A stretch of 64,000 nucleotides of DNA, taken from positions 1 to 64,000 of the forward strand of contig CAIOGO010000009.1 in assembly GCA_903857865.1 (NCBI GenBank). The letters are read 5' to 3'. The notes under the pieces were generated by a model, which was not told the origin of the DNA, did not search any database, and saw only the letters and a program-made list of their open reading frames with translations. How positions within the stretch are numbered: position 1 is the stretch's first letter; each line of letters begins with the position of its first letter. Below are positions 17,266 through 25,175 of this stretch, one piece after another. Source of the DNA: an uncultured bacterium. Its GTDB lineage: Bacteria > Bipolaricaulota > Bipolaricaulia > UBA7950 > UBA9294. A program made the translations under genes and the position numbers.

Positions 17266-17709
17266 ATGAAGAGACTCGTAACTGGTCTTCTCCTCGCATC
17301 CCTGCTCTTGGTTGCCGGGGTGGCGTCTGCAAAGACCATCTCCATCTATGACGACCCGAACGTGACGCTACTGGTCAAGTCGGACGGATCGACCGCGTGG
17401 CTGTTCGTCATGAATGCGGGCGCGGGTGCCATGAACCAGCTGTACATCAACTTCCTGCGCAACGCGAACGTCGATCTCGCGGGTTCGTATGTCTACAAGG
17501 CGGATGGGACCGTGGTCGCGTTCACGCTGACGGACACGGATGCTCGCGGGTGGGATGTGGCGACGAACGGCGACGGCACGATCCAGCGCTTCTGGCTGCC
17601 TGCCGATGTCCTTCCGTACGAGTACGTCGTCGTGAAGATCGACCTGGACAGCACGGCTGGGCCGATCGGCGTCTTCTTGGCGCAGCTCGGCTTTTTCAGC
17701 GTCCAGTAG
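17266..17709 (+). CDS. Small secreted protein upstream of binding protein, unknown
   Basis: 147 residues. ATG 17266 follows AAAAGGAGG by 10 bases; GTG 17263 is a close alternative. The signal peptide MKRLVTGLLLASLLLVAGVASA probably ends at Ala22. The mature domain of about 125 residues looks all-beta (TISIYDDPNVTLLVK, TAWLFVMNAGAG, VVVKIDLDSTAGPIGVFLAQ), with no cysteine and no anchor. I do not recognise a family. It is the first gene after the promoter and directly precedes the large binding protein, so it may be an accessory binding or envelope factor of this transporter. Confidence 0.75.
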   Translation: MKRLVTGLLLASLLLVAGVASAKTISIYDDPNVTLLVKSDGSTAWLFVMNAGAGAMNQLYINFLRNANVDLAGSYVYKADGTVVAFTLTDTDARGWDVATNGDGTIQRFWLPADVLPYEYVVVKIDLDSTAGPIGVFLAQLGFFSVQ

Positions 17710-17729
17710 CCGGTGACGTAGCGGCCGAC

Positions 17730-17773
17730 CTCACGTAGTGCGTCGGCGCGCTGCGACGCAGGGTCAACGTGAG
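17730..17773 (+). promoter_or_regulatory. Two-part hairpin between small secreted protein and binding-protein gene
   Basis: An inner stem TGCGTCG/CGACGCA (17739-17745 with 17754-17760) is enclosed by an outer stem CTCACGT/ACGTGAG (17730-17736 with 17767-17773). It lies 20 bases after one stop and 70 bases before the next start. No T-run follows, so a stability or attenuation element is more likely than a full terminator. Confidence 0.45.
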
Positions 17774-17842
17774 TGTGCGGCTCGTCGGCGGGGCGTGGAA
17801 AGAGGGCGCCTCCCGAGGGGAACGCAACAAGGAGGGAAGTAC

Positions 17843-20401
17843 ATGAGGCTTCGCGGAATACTTTGTATGGTTCTGATTCTTGGAACCTTCGTGGGGCTGC
17901 TCGCTGTAGCCGAGCAAGGCCCGTTCGCGGACTCGATCGTCTTCGACGTCCGCATGCAGGAAGAGATCGCGATTCAGGACGTTGCCGCCGGCAACAGCGA
18001 CATCTTCTTCTACGCCGTCTCGGGAAGGACCATCAGCGGCGTGGACCAGGCGACGCTCGACAAGCTCGAGCTCTACGTTTCGCCTGGAACGTCGTACTCG
18101 CTGCCGTTCAACCCGTATCCGAATGTCGCGCCGTACTTCGCGGCGGATATCGATGACGGTGTCGAGTACTTCAACCCGTTCGCCATCCAGGCCGTGCGCT
18201 TCCAGATGCACAACCTGGTGAACCGCCGGCAGATCGTGGACGAGCTCCTCCTGGGCAGCGGCGAGACGGCCATCCTCTCGGTCACCCCGAGCTCGGCTGG
18301 CGCGTTCAAGCTCTACCTCGAGGCGAGCAAGCTCGGCCTCACGGACGTCGGGAACAAGGACCTCGCCCGAACCGAGATCCTGAAGGCGATCGAAGCCGCG
18401 GCCGCACTGCCCGCGATGGGCGGCAGGCTGACGAAGGTCACCGCTGCCGACGCCGCCGGGAAGAACGAAGGCGGCTGGTGGTGGACATTTGACGGACAGC
18501 CCGTCACGGTCAAGTTCTTGATCCGCGTCGACGACCCGAACATCCGACTCCCGATGGGTCGTTTCATTGCGGCCGATGTCGAGACGTGCCACATCAAGGT
18601 GGATCGCATCGAGCGCAACCGCTCGTTCTGCATTCCGGAGTACCAGACGGACCCCGCGCGATTGCAGTGGCACATGTACACGGAGGGATGGGGCGGCGGC
18701 GGCGTGAACAAGTGGTGGGAAGGCTCCATCGCCCAGTACTACTCTGGTTGGTATTCCGGCGCGTATCCTGGCTGGAACGATCCCGGCAACTACTGGACGT
18801 TCACGAACCCGATTTCGGAAGACGTGACGAAGCGCCTCATCTTCGGGCAGTTCCAGACGATGGATGAGTACTGGGACCTCATGGCCACGGCGGCGCGCGA
18901 AGGCTTGAAGGACTCGATGCGCGTCTACCTCGCCGGCCAGCTTGGCTACTACGCCGTCAACAAGGCGGCGTTCGAGAGCCGCTTCCTCTACGGACTCGGT
19001 GTCGGCCTCAACTGGTCGTCGCAGTACTCGATGATCCCGGTGAACAACGATCGGCCGGTCCGCATCACGCAATTCTCGTCGATCGGCTCGCTGTTCCTCA
19101 ACCCGTGGGATCCAGTCGGCACGGAAGGGTTCAACGACCTCTACGCGTCGACGATCTCGAACGTCTGCACGGACCTCTTGGCGCAGAACGCCATGGGATC
19201 GGCCGTTGAGACGGGACTCCTCACCAAGTGGGAGAACGTGACGTCGGGCATCGACTTCAGCGGCGCCGAGCCGGTAGGTACGATCGACGTTCCGGCCGCG
19301 GCCACCGAGTGGAATTCCGGCACGAAGGCGTGGACGTCCACGGGCAACGAAGTCTCGTGGGCCAAGGCCGATTTCGTGATGAACATGCCGAAGTGGCAGG
19401 ACGGGAGCGACTTCTCGCTGCTTGACTTTGCCTGCGCGGAAGGGTTCGCCACGAACTGGGCCACGCTCGACTCCGAGAACGATGCGGAGTACGACTCCGG
19501 ATACTCGGCTCAGGTGTCGCCGGGATTCGCTTACGCCCACGGGTCGATCTACAACTGGGCAACGAACACGATCACCAACTTCTACGACTACAACTTCCCG
19601 GACACGAACCGACTGGGCAGCGCGGGAATCCCGAGCCTCTGGTCGCGAGCCGCGAACTTCGGCCAGGGCGTCAAGTACCCGATTTACGAGGCGTTGGGCC
19701 GCATCGTCGCCTCGGGCACGAGCGAGTCGGGCACGGTGTACGCGTTCACGTTGAACCCCGGCTTTGTTGAGCCGGACGTCCTGACGCCGTCGTGCGTCGC
19801 CGACATCCGCGCCGAGCTGGTCAAGATGGCCGCCGAGAAGTTCGTGCCGGCATATCTCGTCCCGCTCCTCCCGGCAGCCGGGAAGACGGCCGATGACATC
19901 GCCAACGACTATCAGTTGGCGATCAACTTCATCGACACCTACGGGCACGCCTACCTCTCGAACGGCGGGTACATCATCACGAAGTTCGATCCCGCCAACA
20001 ACCAAATCACGGTGAAGGCGAACCGCGATCCGAGCTACGGCTTCACGACGCAGACCTGGCTTGACCTCTTCTCGGTCGGCGAGGCGCGCATCGACGAAGT
20101 CACGCCGCCGTTCGTGGCGGTTGCCGGGCAGGACGCCTCGGTCACCCTCAAGGTGAGCCAGGCGATCTTCCCGTACGACGAGTTCGAGCCGGCGACGACG
20201 CTTGCCGTCACCCTGATCTTTGTCGGGCCGAAGGGCGAGGTCACTCTGAACGCTACCAAGGCGGCGCCGGGCGAGTACTCGGTCGTCATCCCGGGCAGCG
20301 CGACGAAGGGTCTCTCTGCCGGCGGGTACGTCATCGTGGGCGTTGCGGCTCCGGCCGACGGCCTTGCCGTCTCCCTTGGCGCAACGCTGCTCATCCAGTA
20401 A
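17843..20401 (+). CDS. Very large ABC transporter substrate-binding protein, family 5
   Basis: 852 residues, about 300 more than a usual family 5 binding protein. The ATG at 17843 has AAGGAGGG upstream and gives a signal-peptide-like N-terminus (MRLRGILCMVLILGTFVGLLAV). FNPFAIQAVRFQMHNLVNRRQIVDE corresponds to the region where family members name the domain hinge (NLVNRRQIVDELLLGSG visible). PVTVKFLIRVDDPNIRLPMG and the C-terminal Ig-like stretch (about 760-850) are unusual. Aromatic-rich stretches (GGWWWTFDGQPV, YYSGWYSGAYPGW) may line the ligand site. It works with the permeases and ATPases encoded downstream to 25047. Substrate unknown. Confidence 0.85.
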   Translation: MRLRGILCMVLILGTFVGLLAVAEQGPFADSIVFDVRMQEEIAIQDVAAGNSDIFFYAVSGRTISGVDQATLDKLELYVSPGTSYSLPFNPYPNVAPYFAADIDDGVEYFNPFAIQAVRFQMHNLVNRRQIVDELLLGSGETAILSVTPSSAGAFKLYLEASKLGLTDVGNKDLARTEILKAIEAAAALPAMGGRLTKVTAADAAGKNEGGWWWTFDGQPVTVKFLIRVDDPNIRLPMGRFIAADVETCHIKVDRIERNRSFCIPEYQTDPARLQWHMYTEGWGGGGVNKWWEGSIAQYYSGWYSGAYPGWNDPGNYWTFTNPISEDVTKRLIFGQFQTMDEYWDLMATAAREGLKDSMRVYLAGQLGYYAVNKAAFESRFLYGLGVGLNWSSQYSMIPVNNDRPVRITQFSSIGSLFLNPWDPVGTEGFNDLYASTISNVCTDLLAQNAMGSAVETGLLTKWENVTSGIDFSGAEPVGTIDVPAAATEWNSGTKAWTSTGNEVSWAKADFVMNMPKWQDGSDFSLLDFACAEGFATNWATLDSENDAEYDSGYSAQVSPGFAYAHGSIYNWATNTITNFYDYNFPDTNRLGSAGIPSLWSRAANFGQGVKYPIYEALGRIVASGTSESGTVYAFTLNPGFVEPDVLTPSCVADIRAELVKMAAEKFVPAYLVPLLPAAGKTADDIANDYQLAINFIDTYGHAYLSNGGYIITKFDPANNQITVKANRDPSYGFTTQTWLDLFSVGEARIDEVTPPFVAVAGQDASVTLKVSQAIFPYDEFEPATTLAVTLIFVGPKGEVTLNATKAAPGEYSVVIPGSATKGLSAGGYVIVGVAAPADGLAVSLGATLLIQ

Positions 20402-20410
20402 GACGGTGCT

Positions 20411-20440
20411 TGGCGGGCTCGGCGTGAGCCGAGCCCGCTA
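20411..20440 (+). promoter_or_regulatory. Strong hairpin after the large binding-protein gene
   Basis: GCGGGCTCGGC and GCCGAGCCCGC pair over 11 perfect base pairs around the GTGA loop (13 pairs counting the flanking G-T and T-A). It begins 10 bases after the binding-protein stop. There is no T-run. It parallels the hairpin at 15273-15298 in the other transporter and probably uncouples binding-protein expression from permease expression. Confidence 0.65.
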
Positions 20441-20468
20441 GGTCCTAGGATTGAAGGTTGTTCTAGAT

Positions 20469-20510
20469 AGCGGGCGGTGTTGGGTGCGCACTGCGCCGAC
20501 ACTGCCCGCT
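20469..20510 (+). terminator. Second hairpin with T-rich tail before permease genes
   Basis: AGCGGGC pairs with GCCCGCT and, past a G-T wobble, GTGT pairs with ACAC, giving a 12-pair outer stem. The sequence TTTCCTGT follows. It ends 43 bases before the DppB-type start. This is the better terminator candidate of the pair; partial read-through would be needed to express the permeases and ATPases. Confidence 0.5.
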
Positions 20511-20553
20511 TTCCTGTGATGACGCCCCACGTGGGGGGAAAGGAGGAGAGTGC

Positions 20554-21609
20554 ATGTACTGGAAGTACTTCGTGCGCCGCATTCTCTACGCGGTGATGAT
20601 TCTAGCCATCACCGTGTTCGTCTTCTCCGCACTCTTCAGCACCGTCGCCGAGCAGGTTCTTCGGGCGCAGATCATTGAGCAGGTGAACGCCGAGGCCCTG
20701 ACCCTGGCGCGCCAGCGGACGAGCCTCGACCCGAATGCCGCGCAGGTGTTCCGCGAGTACCGAACGCAGCAGCTCATTCGGCGTCACAGCCTCGATCAGC
20801 CGATGGCCGTACGAGTCGTCAAGCGCACGTTGGACGCGCTGACGCTCCAGCTCGGCAACTCGACGCAAATCAAGTCGGCGGCGGGCGAGACCGACGTGAT
20901 GACGATCATCGCCGAGCGAATCCCGCGCACGCTCTTGCTCTTTGGCGTGGTCGCGGTGATCGACATCGTTGCCGGCGTCTGGCTTGGCATGAGGAAGGCG
21001 AGACAAGCGGGAAAGCTCATGGATCGGTCGACGGACATCGTGACGATGATCGTCTTCGGGCTGCCCACCTGGTGGCTTGGCATGCTCTTGATCATGGTGT
21101 TCGCGTTCGCAATCCCGATCTTCCCGTCGGGCGCCATGCACGCCTCGCCTCCCCCCGAGTCCTCGCTTGGGTACTTCCTTGACCTGATGTATCACCTGGT
21201 GCTCCCCGTGTTCACGTTGGTCATCCTGGGATTCTGGGGACGGGCCTACATCACGAGGAACATCGTCCTCAGCACACTGCAGGAGGACTTCATCATGTCC
21301 GCCCGGGCGCGCGGCCTCTCGGAGCGACGGATCCTGTTCGGGCACACGCTGCGTGCCGCGGCGCCGCCGATCGTGACGATGTCTCTTCTCGCGCTCTTGG
21401 GCAGCGTGGGGGGTGCGCTCATCTTCGAGGGCATCTTCAGTTGGCCGGGGCTCGGCAACCTCTACTGGGTCGCGGTTCAGCAGAACGACATCCCCGTCCT
21501 CATGGGCAATCTCACCGTGACCACGGCGCTCTACATCGGCGGACTGGCGTTCCTCGATCTCATCTACGGGTTCCTCGACCCGCGCGTGAAGGTAGGAGGT
21601 AAGGCATGA
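20554..21609 (+). CDS. dppB: Peptide-type ABC transporter permease, DppB family
   Basis: 351 residues; GGAGGAGAGTGC precedes the ATG. The opening MYWKYFVRRILYAVMILAIT is a family-type first helix, but the first periplasmic loop is longer than usual (about residues 30-110, with RHSLDQPMAVRVVKRTLDAL matching the conserved DPL... region). Later helices and the ATPase-contact loop (MSARARGLSERRILFGHTLR) are conserved, as is the ending FLDLIYGFLDPRVKVGG. The stop overlaps the next start by 4 bases. It forms the channel with the following DppC-type protein. Confidence 0.92.
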   Translation: MYWKYFVRRILYAVMILAITVFVFSALFSTVAEQVLRAQIIEQVNAEALTLARQRTSLDPNAAQVFREYRTQQLIRRHSLDQPMAVRVVKRTLDALTLQLGNSTQIKSAAGETDVMTIIAERIPRTLLLFGVVAVIDIVAGVWLGMRKARQAGKLMDRSTDIVTMIVFGLPTWWLGMLLIMVFAFAIPIFPSGAMHASPPPESSLGYFLDLMYHLVLPVFTLVILGFWGRAYITRNIVLSTLQEDFIMSARARGLSERRILFGHTLRAAAPPIVTMSLLALLGSVGGALIFEGIFSWPGLGNLYWVAVQQNDIPVLMGNLTVTTALYIGGLAFLDLIYGFLDPRVKVGGKA

Positions 21610-23003
21610 AGGGCGCGCGTTTCTCGGGCCTGCGGCGGTTCTGGGACGAGTATCGCCAGGTGAAGTCCGGGCTCATCGGCATCGGCCTCCTCGTTGTGTT
21701 CATTCTCATCGTGCTCCTTGAGCCCGTGGCCTTGCCGTACCGTCAGGCCAACGAGCGGTGGCGCGATATCAACTACTGGCAGGACAGCCCGCGCCTCGCG
21801 CTCCCGGTGTGGGTGAACTGGTTCACGTCGAAGGACTACCCGCGCTCGACCGTCATTTCGGAGCCAAAGCGCGAAGAGGTCGCGACCGGAACCTTGCGGG
21901 TCATCACGATGGAAGTCCCCTACGAGTTCACGTCGGGCCATCCGCCGTCCGACCTGTACTACAAGCTCTACTTGACCGGGCGCGCGTCGATCGCATTTGA
22001 GTTCATCCGTCCGGACGGAGAGAAGGTCGAGTTGCGCCGGTCGACGGCCGTCGACGGCGCGCAAATCCTGAGACTCTCGGCCATCGAGACGCTGCAGGAG
22101 CGCGCCTACGCCTTGGGGGCGAAGTACGAGGACCCGAACGTGGCGAAGAGCCGCAACCCGCGCATGATCGACACGATGGGTGTCTTGTTCGGCCAAGCCG
22201 CGAGGGGCATCTTCATCAAGCCCGCCATCCTGGACGGCACGTACAGGATGAGGATCCAGGTGGCACTCGTCAACGAACAGTCCCAGCTCAACAAAGCGGA
22301 GTTCGTCGTGCTCGGCGGCGTGTCCGGGATCCTCGGGACGGACGGCGACCGGCGCGACCTGTGGTGCGGGTTCATCGCCGGGACGAAGTGGGCGTTGTTG
22401 ATCGGGCTCCTGACGTCGCTCATCTCGGTCGTGGTCGGCGTGGTGTACGGCGTGGCGGCGGGCTACTTCGGCGGCTGGATCGATGCTCTGATGAACCGTA
22501 TCTTCGAGGTGGTCTTGAGCATCCCGCTCCTCCCTATCCTGATCGTCATGAGCGCGGTGTTCAACCCGAGCATCTGGATCATCATCGCGATGATGTGCCT
22601 CTTCTTCTGGGTCGGGCCGGTGAAGACCGTTCGGTCGATGGCCCTACAGATCAAGGAGCACAGCTACATCGAAGCGGCAAAAGCCCTCGGGGCGTCGCAC
22701 CGCCGGATCTTGTTCCGGCACATGATTCCGCAGCTCATTCCGTACTCCTTTGCCTCGATGGCGCTCTCCGTGCCGGGCGCGATCTTGTACGAGGCGAGCA
22801 TCAGTCTTATCGGGCTCGGCGACCCGACGATCGTCAGCTGGGGGCAAGTGCTGCGCGACGCGTTCTCCAGTGGAGCCGTGCTCCAGGGGATCTGGTGGTG
22901 GATTATCCCGCCCGGGGTGGCCATCGCCTTGATGGGGATGACGTTCGCGTTTATCGGGTTCGCGATGGACACGATCCTCAACCCGAAGCTCAAGACGAGG
23001 TAG
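21606..23003 (+). CDS. dppC: Peptide-type ABC transporter permease, DppC family, with large extracytoplasmic insertion
   Basis: 465 residues against about 280-320 for the family. The C-terminal 220 residues are a normal DppC core: GFIAGTKWALLIGLLTSLIS and later helices, EAAKALGASHRRILFRHMIP as EAA loop, and an ending FIGFAMDTILNPKLKTR. The extra sequence lies between the first helix (about 20-40) and the core: roughly 190 residues of beta-rich soluble domain (EVPYEFTSGHPPSDLYYKLY, RASIAFEFIRPDGEKVEL) that must face the periplasm. It may dock the oversized binding protein encoded upstream. The ATG overlaps the dppB stop (ATGA), with AGGAGG upstream. Confidence 0.9.
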   Translation: MKGARFSGLRRFWDEYRQVKSGLIGIGLLVVFILIVLLEPVALPYRQANERWRDINYWQDSPRLALPVWVNWFTSKDYPRSTVISEPKREEVATGTLRVITMEVPYEFTSGHPPSDLYYKLYLTGRASIAFEFIRPDGEKVELRRSTAVDGAQILRLSAIETLQERAYALGAKYEDPNVAKSRNPRMIDTMGVLFGQAARGIFIKPAILDGTYRMRIQVALVNEQSQLNKAEFVVLGGVSGILGTDGDRRDLWCGFIAGTKWALLIGLLTSLISVVVGVVYGVAAGYFGGWIDALMNRIFEVVLSIPLLPILIVMSAVFNPSIWIIIAMMCLFFWVGPVKTVRSMALQIKEHSYIEAAKALGASHRRILFRHMIPQLIPYSFASMALSVPGAILYEASISLIGLGDPTIVSWGQVLRDAFSSGAVLQGIWWWIIPPGVAIALMGMTFAFIGFAMDTILNPKLKTR

Positions 23004-23006
23004 AGA

Positions 23007-23984
23007 ATGGCGAAGGAACGAGTTCTGGAGGTCAGGGATCTTGAGCTGCACTACTTCACCCGCAAGGGTGTCGTGAGGGCGGTCGACAAGATCAGCTTCG
23101 ACTTGCGGCAGAGCGAGACGTTGGGCGTCGTCGGGGAGTCGGGCTGCGGCAAGACGACCATGGGGACGGCGCTGTTGAACATGCCGACGCCGCCCGGCCG
23201 GATCGTCGGGGGGCAAATCCTCCTCGATGGGCACGACGTACTCAAGCTGTCGGAGACGGAGATCCGGCGAAGGGTGCGCTGGGAGACGATCTCGATGGTG
23301 TTCCAGGGGGCGATGAACTGCCTCACGCCGGTGTACACGATCAAGAAGCAGATGAAGGAGACGCTCCGGCAGCACCGCGAGATGTCGAGGCAGGAGATGG
23401 ACGCGAGGATGAAGAAGTACCTCAACCTCGTCGGCCTGTCGGATGACGTCCTGCGGCGATACCCTCACGAGCTGTCGGGAGGCATGAAGCAGAGGGTGGT
23501 CATCGCGATGGCCCTGTTCCTCGAACCGAAGGTCGTCATCTGCGACGAGCCCACGACGGCGCTTGACGTCGTGGTCCAGGCGCAGGTCATCAACCTCCTG
23601 AAGGATCTGAAGGACGAGCTCCAGGTGTCCTTCATCTTCATCACGCACGATCTGTCGATCGAGGCCGAGGTCTCCGACCGCATCATGATCATGTACGCCG
23701 GGCGGATCGCCGAGATCGGAACGAACGAGCAGATCTACGGCCCTCAGGGTCCCGCTCACCCCTACACGCAGCGGCTGCTCGCCGCCACGCCACGGCTGCA
23801 CGAGGAAGTAGCGGAACTCGCCTTCATCCCCGGAACTCCTCCGGATCTGGTGGCGCCGCCGACGGGCTGTCGGTTCCACCCGCGGTGTCACGTGGTGATG
23901 GAGCGGTGCTCGCGCGACGATGTGGGGCTGCGGGAGATCGAGCCCGACCACCTGGTCGCCTGCTGGAGGTGCTTCAATGACTGA
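23007..23984 (+). CDS. dppD: Peptide-type ABC transporter ATP-binding protein, DppD family
   Basis: 325 residues, normal family length. Walker A is GESGCGKTT, the ABC signature LSGGMKQRV, Walker B VVICDEPTTALD, and the switch histidine is in FIFITHDLS. The C-terminal oligo_HPY tail (AHPYTQRLLAATP, then GCRFHPRCHVVMERC) is typical of DppD/OppD and may bind an iron-sulfur cluster in this family. It starts 3 bases after the dppC stop and overlaps the dppF start by 8 bases. It pairs with DppF to energise the permease; it may also serve the ATPase-less transporter at 13347-16931. Confidence 0.95.
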   Translation: MAKERVLEVRDLELHYFTRKGVVRAVDKISFDLRQSETLGVVGESGCGKTTMGTALLNMPTPPGRIVGGQILLDGHDVLKLSETEIRRRVRWETISMVFQGAMNCLTPVYTIKKQMKETLRQHREMSRQEMDARMKKYLNLVGLSDDVLRRYPHELSGGMKQRVVIAMALFLEPKVVICDEPTTALDVVVQAQVINLLKDLKDELQVSFIFITHDLSIEAEVSDRIMIMYAGRIAEIGTNEQIYGPQGPAHPYTQRLLAATPRLHEEVAELAFIPGTPPDLVAPPTGCRFHPRCHVVMERCSRDDVGLREIEPDHLVACWRCFND

Positions 23985-25047
23985 GCCCATTCTCGTTGCC
24001 GAGAACCTGACCAAGTGGTTCCCGGTCAAGAGGACGTTGACCCAGATCACGCGCGGAGAGCGGACCTGGGTTAGAGCCGTCGACGGCGTGTCGTTCTCGA
24101 TCAACAAGGGGGAGATCTTCGGCCTGGTTGGCGAGTCCGGCTGCGGGAAGACGACGACGGGCAAGCTGATCATGAAGCTTCTCGACATCACCGACGGCCG
24201 ACTGCACATGCATGGCGATGACGTCACGCACATCCAAGGCGCGAGGCTTGCGAAGCATCGGCGGGAAGTGCAGATGATCTTCCAGGACCCGTACTCCTCG
24301 ATGAACCCGCGGTTCACCGTGCGCGACGTCTTGATGGAGCCCTTGGAGATCCACAAGGTGGGTCAGAATCTGCAGGAGAGGGAGGTCTGGGTTCGCGAGA
24401 TCTTGAACGAAGTCAAGCTCTCTCCACCCGACGAGTTCCTCGTCCGCCATCCCCACATGTTGAGCGGCGGACAGCGGCAGCGGGCGGCCACGGCGCGGAC
24501 GCTGATGCTGAACCCGAGCGTCATTGTCGCGGACGAGCCGGTGTCGATGATCGACCTATCGACGCGGGCCGAGATCCTGTCCATGATGCGCCAGCTGCAA
24601 CGTGAGCTGGGGCTGACGTACGTGTACATTACGCACGACCTGTCCACGGCCCGCTACTTCGTGGATCGGCTCGCCGTGATGTACCTCGGCAAGATCGTCG
24701 AGATGGGACCGGCAGGAGTGGTCATCGATCGCTGCCTGCATCCGTACACGCAGGCGCTCATCGGCGCGGTTTGCGAGCCAAAGTCTGGCCGAGTCAATCA
24801 AATCAAGGACGTGCCGATCAAGGGCGAGATCCCGGCCGCGACGAACATCCCTCCCGGTTGTCGATTCCACCCTCGGTGCCTGTTCAGCGTCCCCGAGTGT
24901 TGGGAAGAGGTCGAGCCCACGCTCGTCGACGTTGGCGGCGGGCACATGGTGGCCTGTCGGCGGCATGAAGACATCGAGAAGCGCGGAGCCGCGGCGAGGA
25001 CGTCCGACGCGTCACTCGGCGTGCGCCGCTCGAGCTTCGAGGCTTGA
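23977..25047 (+). CDS. dppF: Peptide-type ABC transporter ATP-binding protein, DppF family
   Basis: 356 residues from ATG 23977, which has GGAGG about 9 bases upstream inside dppD and overlaps its stop by 8. Walker A GESGCGKTTTGK, signature LSGGQRQRA, Walker B VIVADEPVSMID and switch ITHDLS are intact. A short insertion (VKRTLTQITRGERTWVRAV) near the N-terminus is a known OppF feature. The C-terminal region has HPYTQALIGAV and GCRFHPRCLF. The last 30 residues are rich in Arg, Ala and Ser and extend past the usual end. It is the final gene of the transporter operon. Confidence 0.95.
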   Translation: MTEPILVAENLTKWFPVKRTLTQITRGERTWVRAVDGVSFSINKGEIFGLVGESGCGKTTTGKLIMKLLDITDGRLHMHGDDVTHIQGARLAKHRREVQMIFQDPYSSMNPRFTVRDVLMEPLEIHKVGQNLQEREVWVREILNEVKLSPPDEFLVRHPHMLSGGQRQRAATARTLMLNPSVIVADEPVSMIDLSTRAEILSMMRQLQRELGLTYVYITHDLSTARYFVDRLAVMYLGKIVEMGPAGVVIDRCLHPYTQALIGAVCEPKSGRVNQIKDVPIKGEIPAATNIPPGCRFHPRCLFSVPECWEEVEPTLVDVGGGHMVACRRHEDIEKRGAAARTSDASLGVRRSSFEA

Positions 25048-25175
25048 GACGGACGGGGTCCCGGAGGCAGAATCTGTTGCCGGGGCCTCGTGTCTTTCTG
25101 GGGAGGGCAGCGCCCGGCGAAGCGAGGTCGTTCGCGCGGACGACGTGAGCTAGACTCGTGCCAAAGGAGGGGGGC

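Noticed and set aside
17696..20005. Long open frame on the minus strand opposite the large binding-protein gene
   Set aside because: It has Arg/Val-rich composition with no domain, while the plus strand encodes a clear signal peptide and family 5 protein. G+C-rich DNA leaves antisense frames open.
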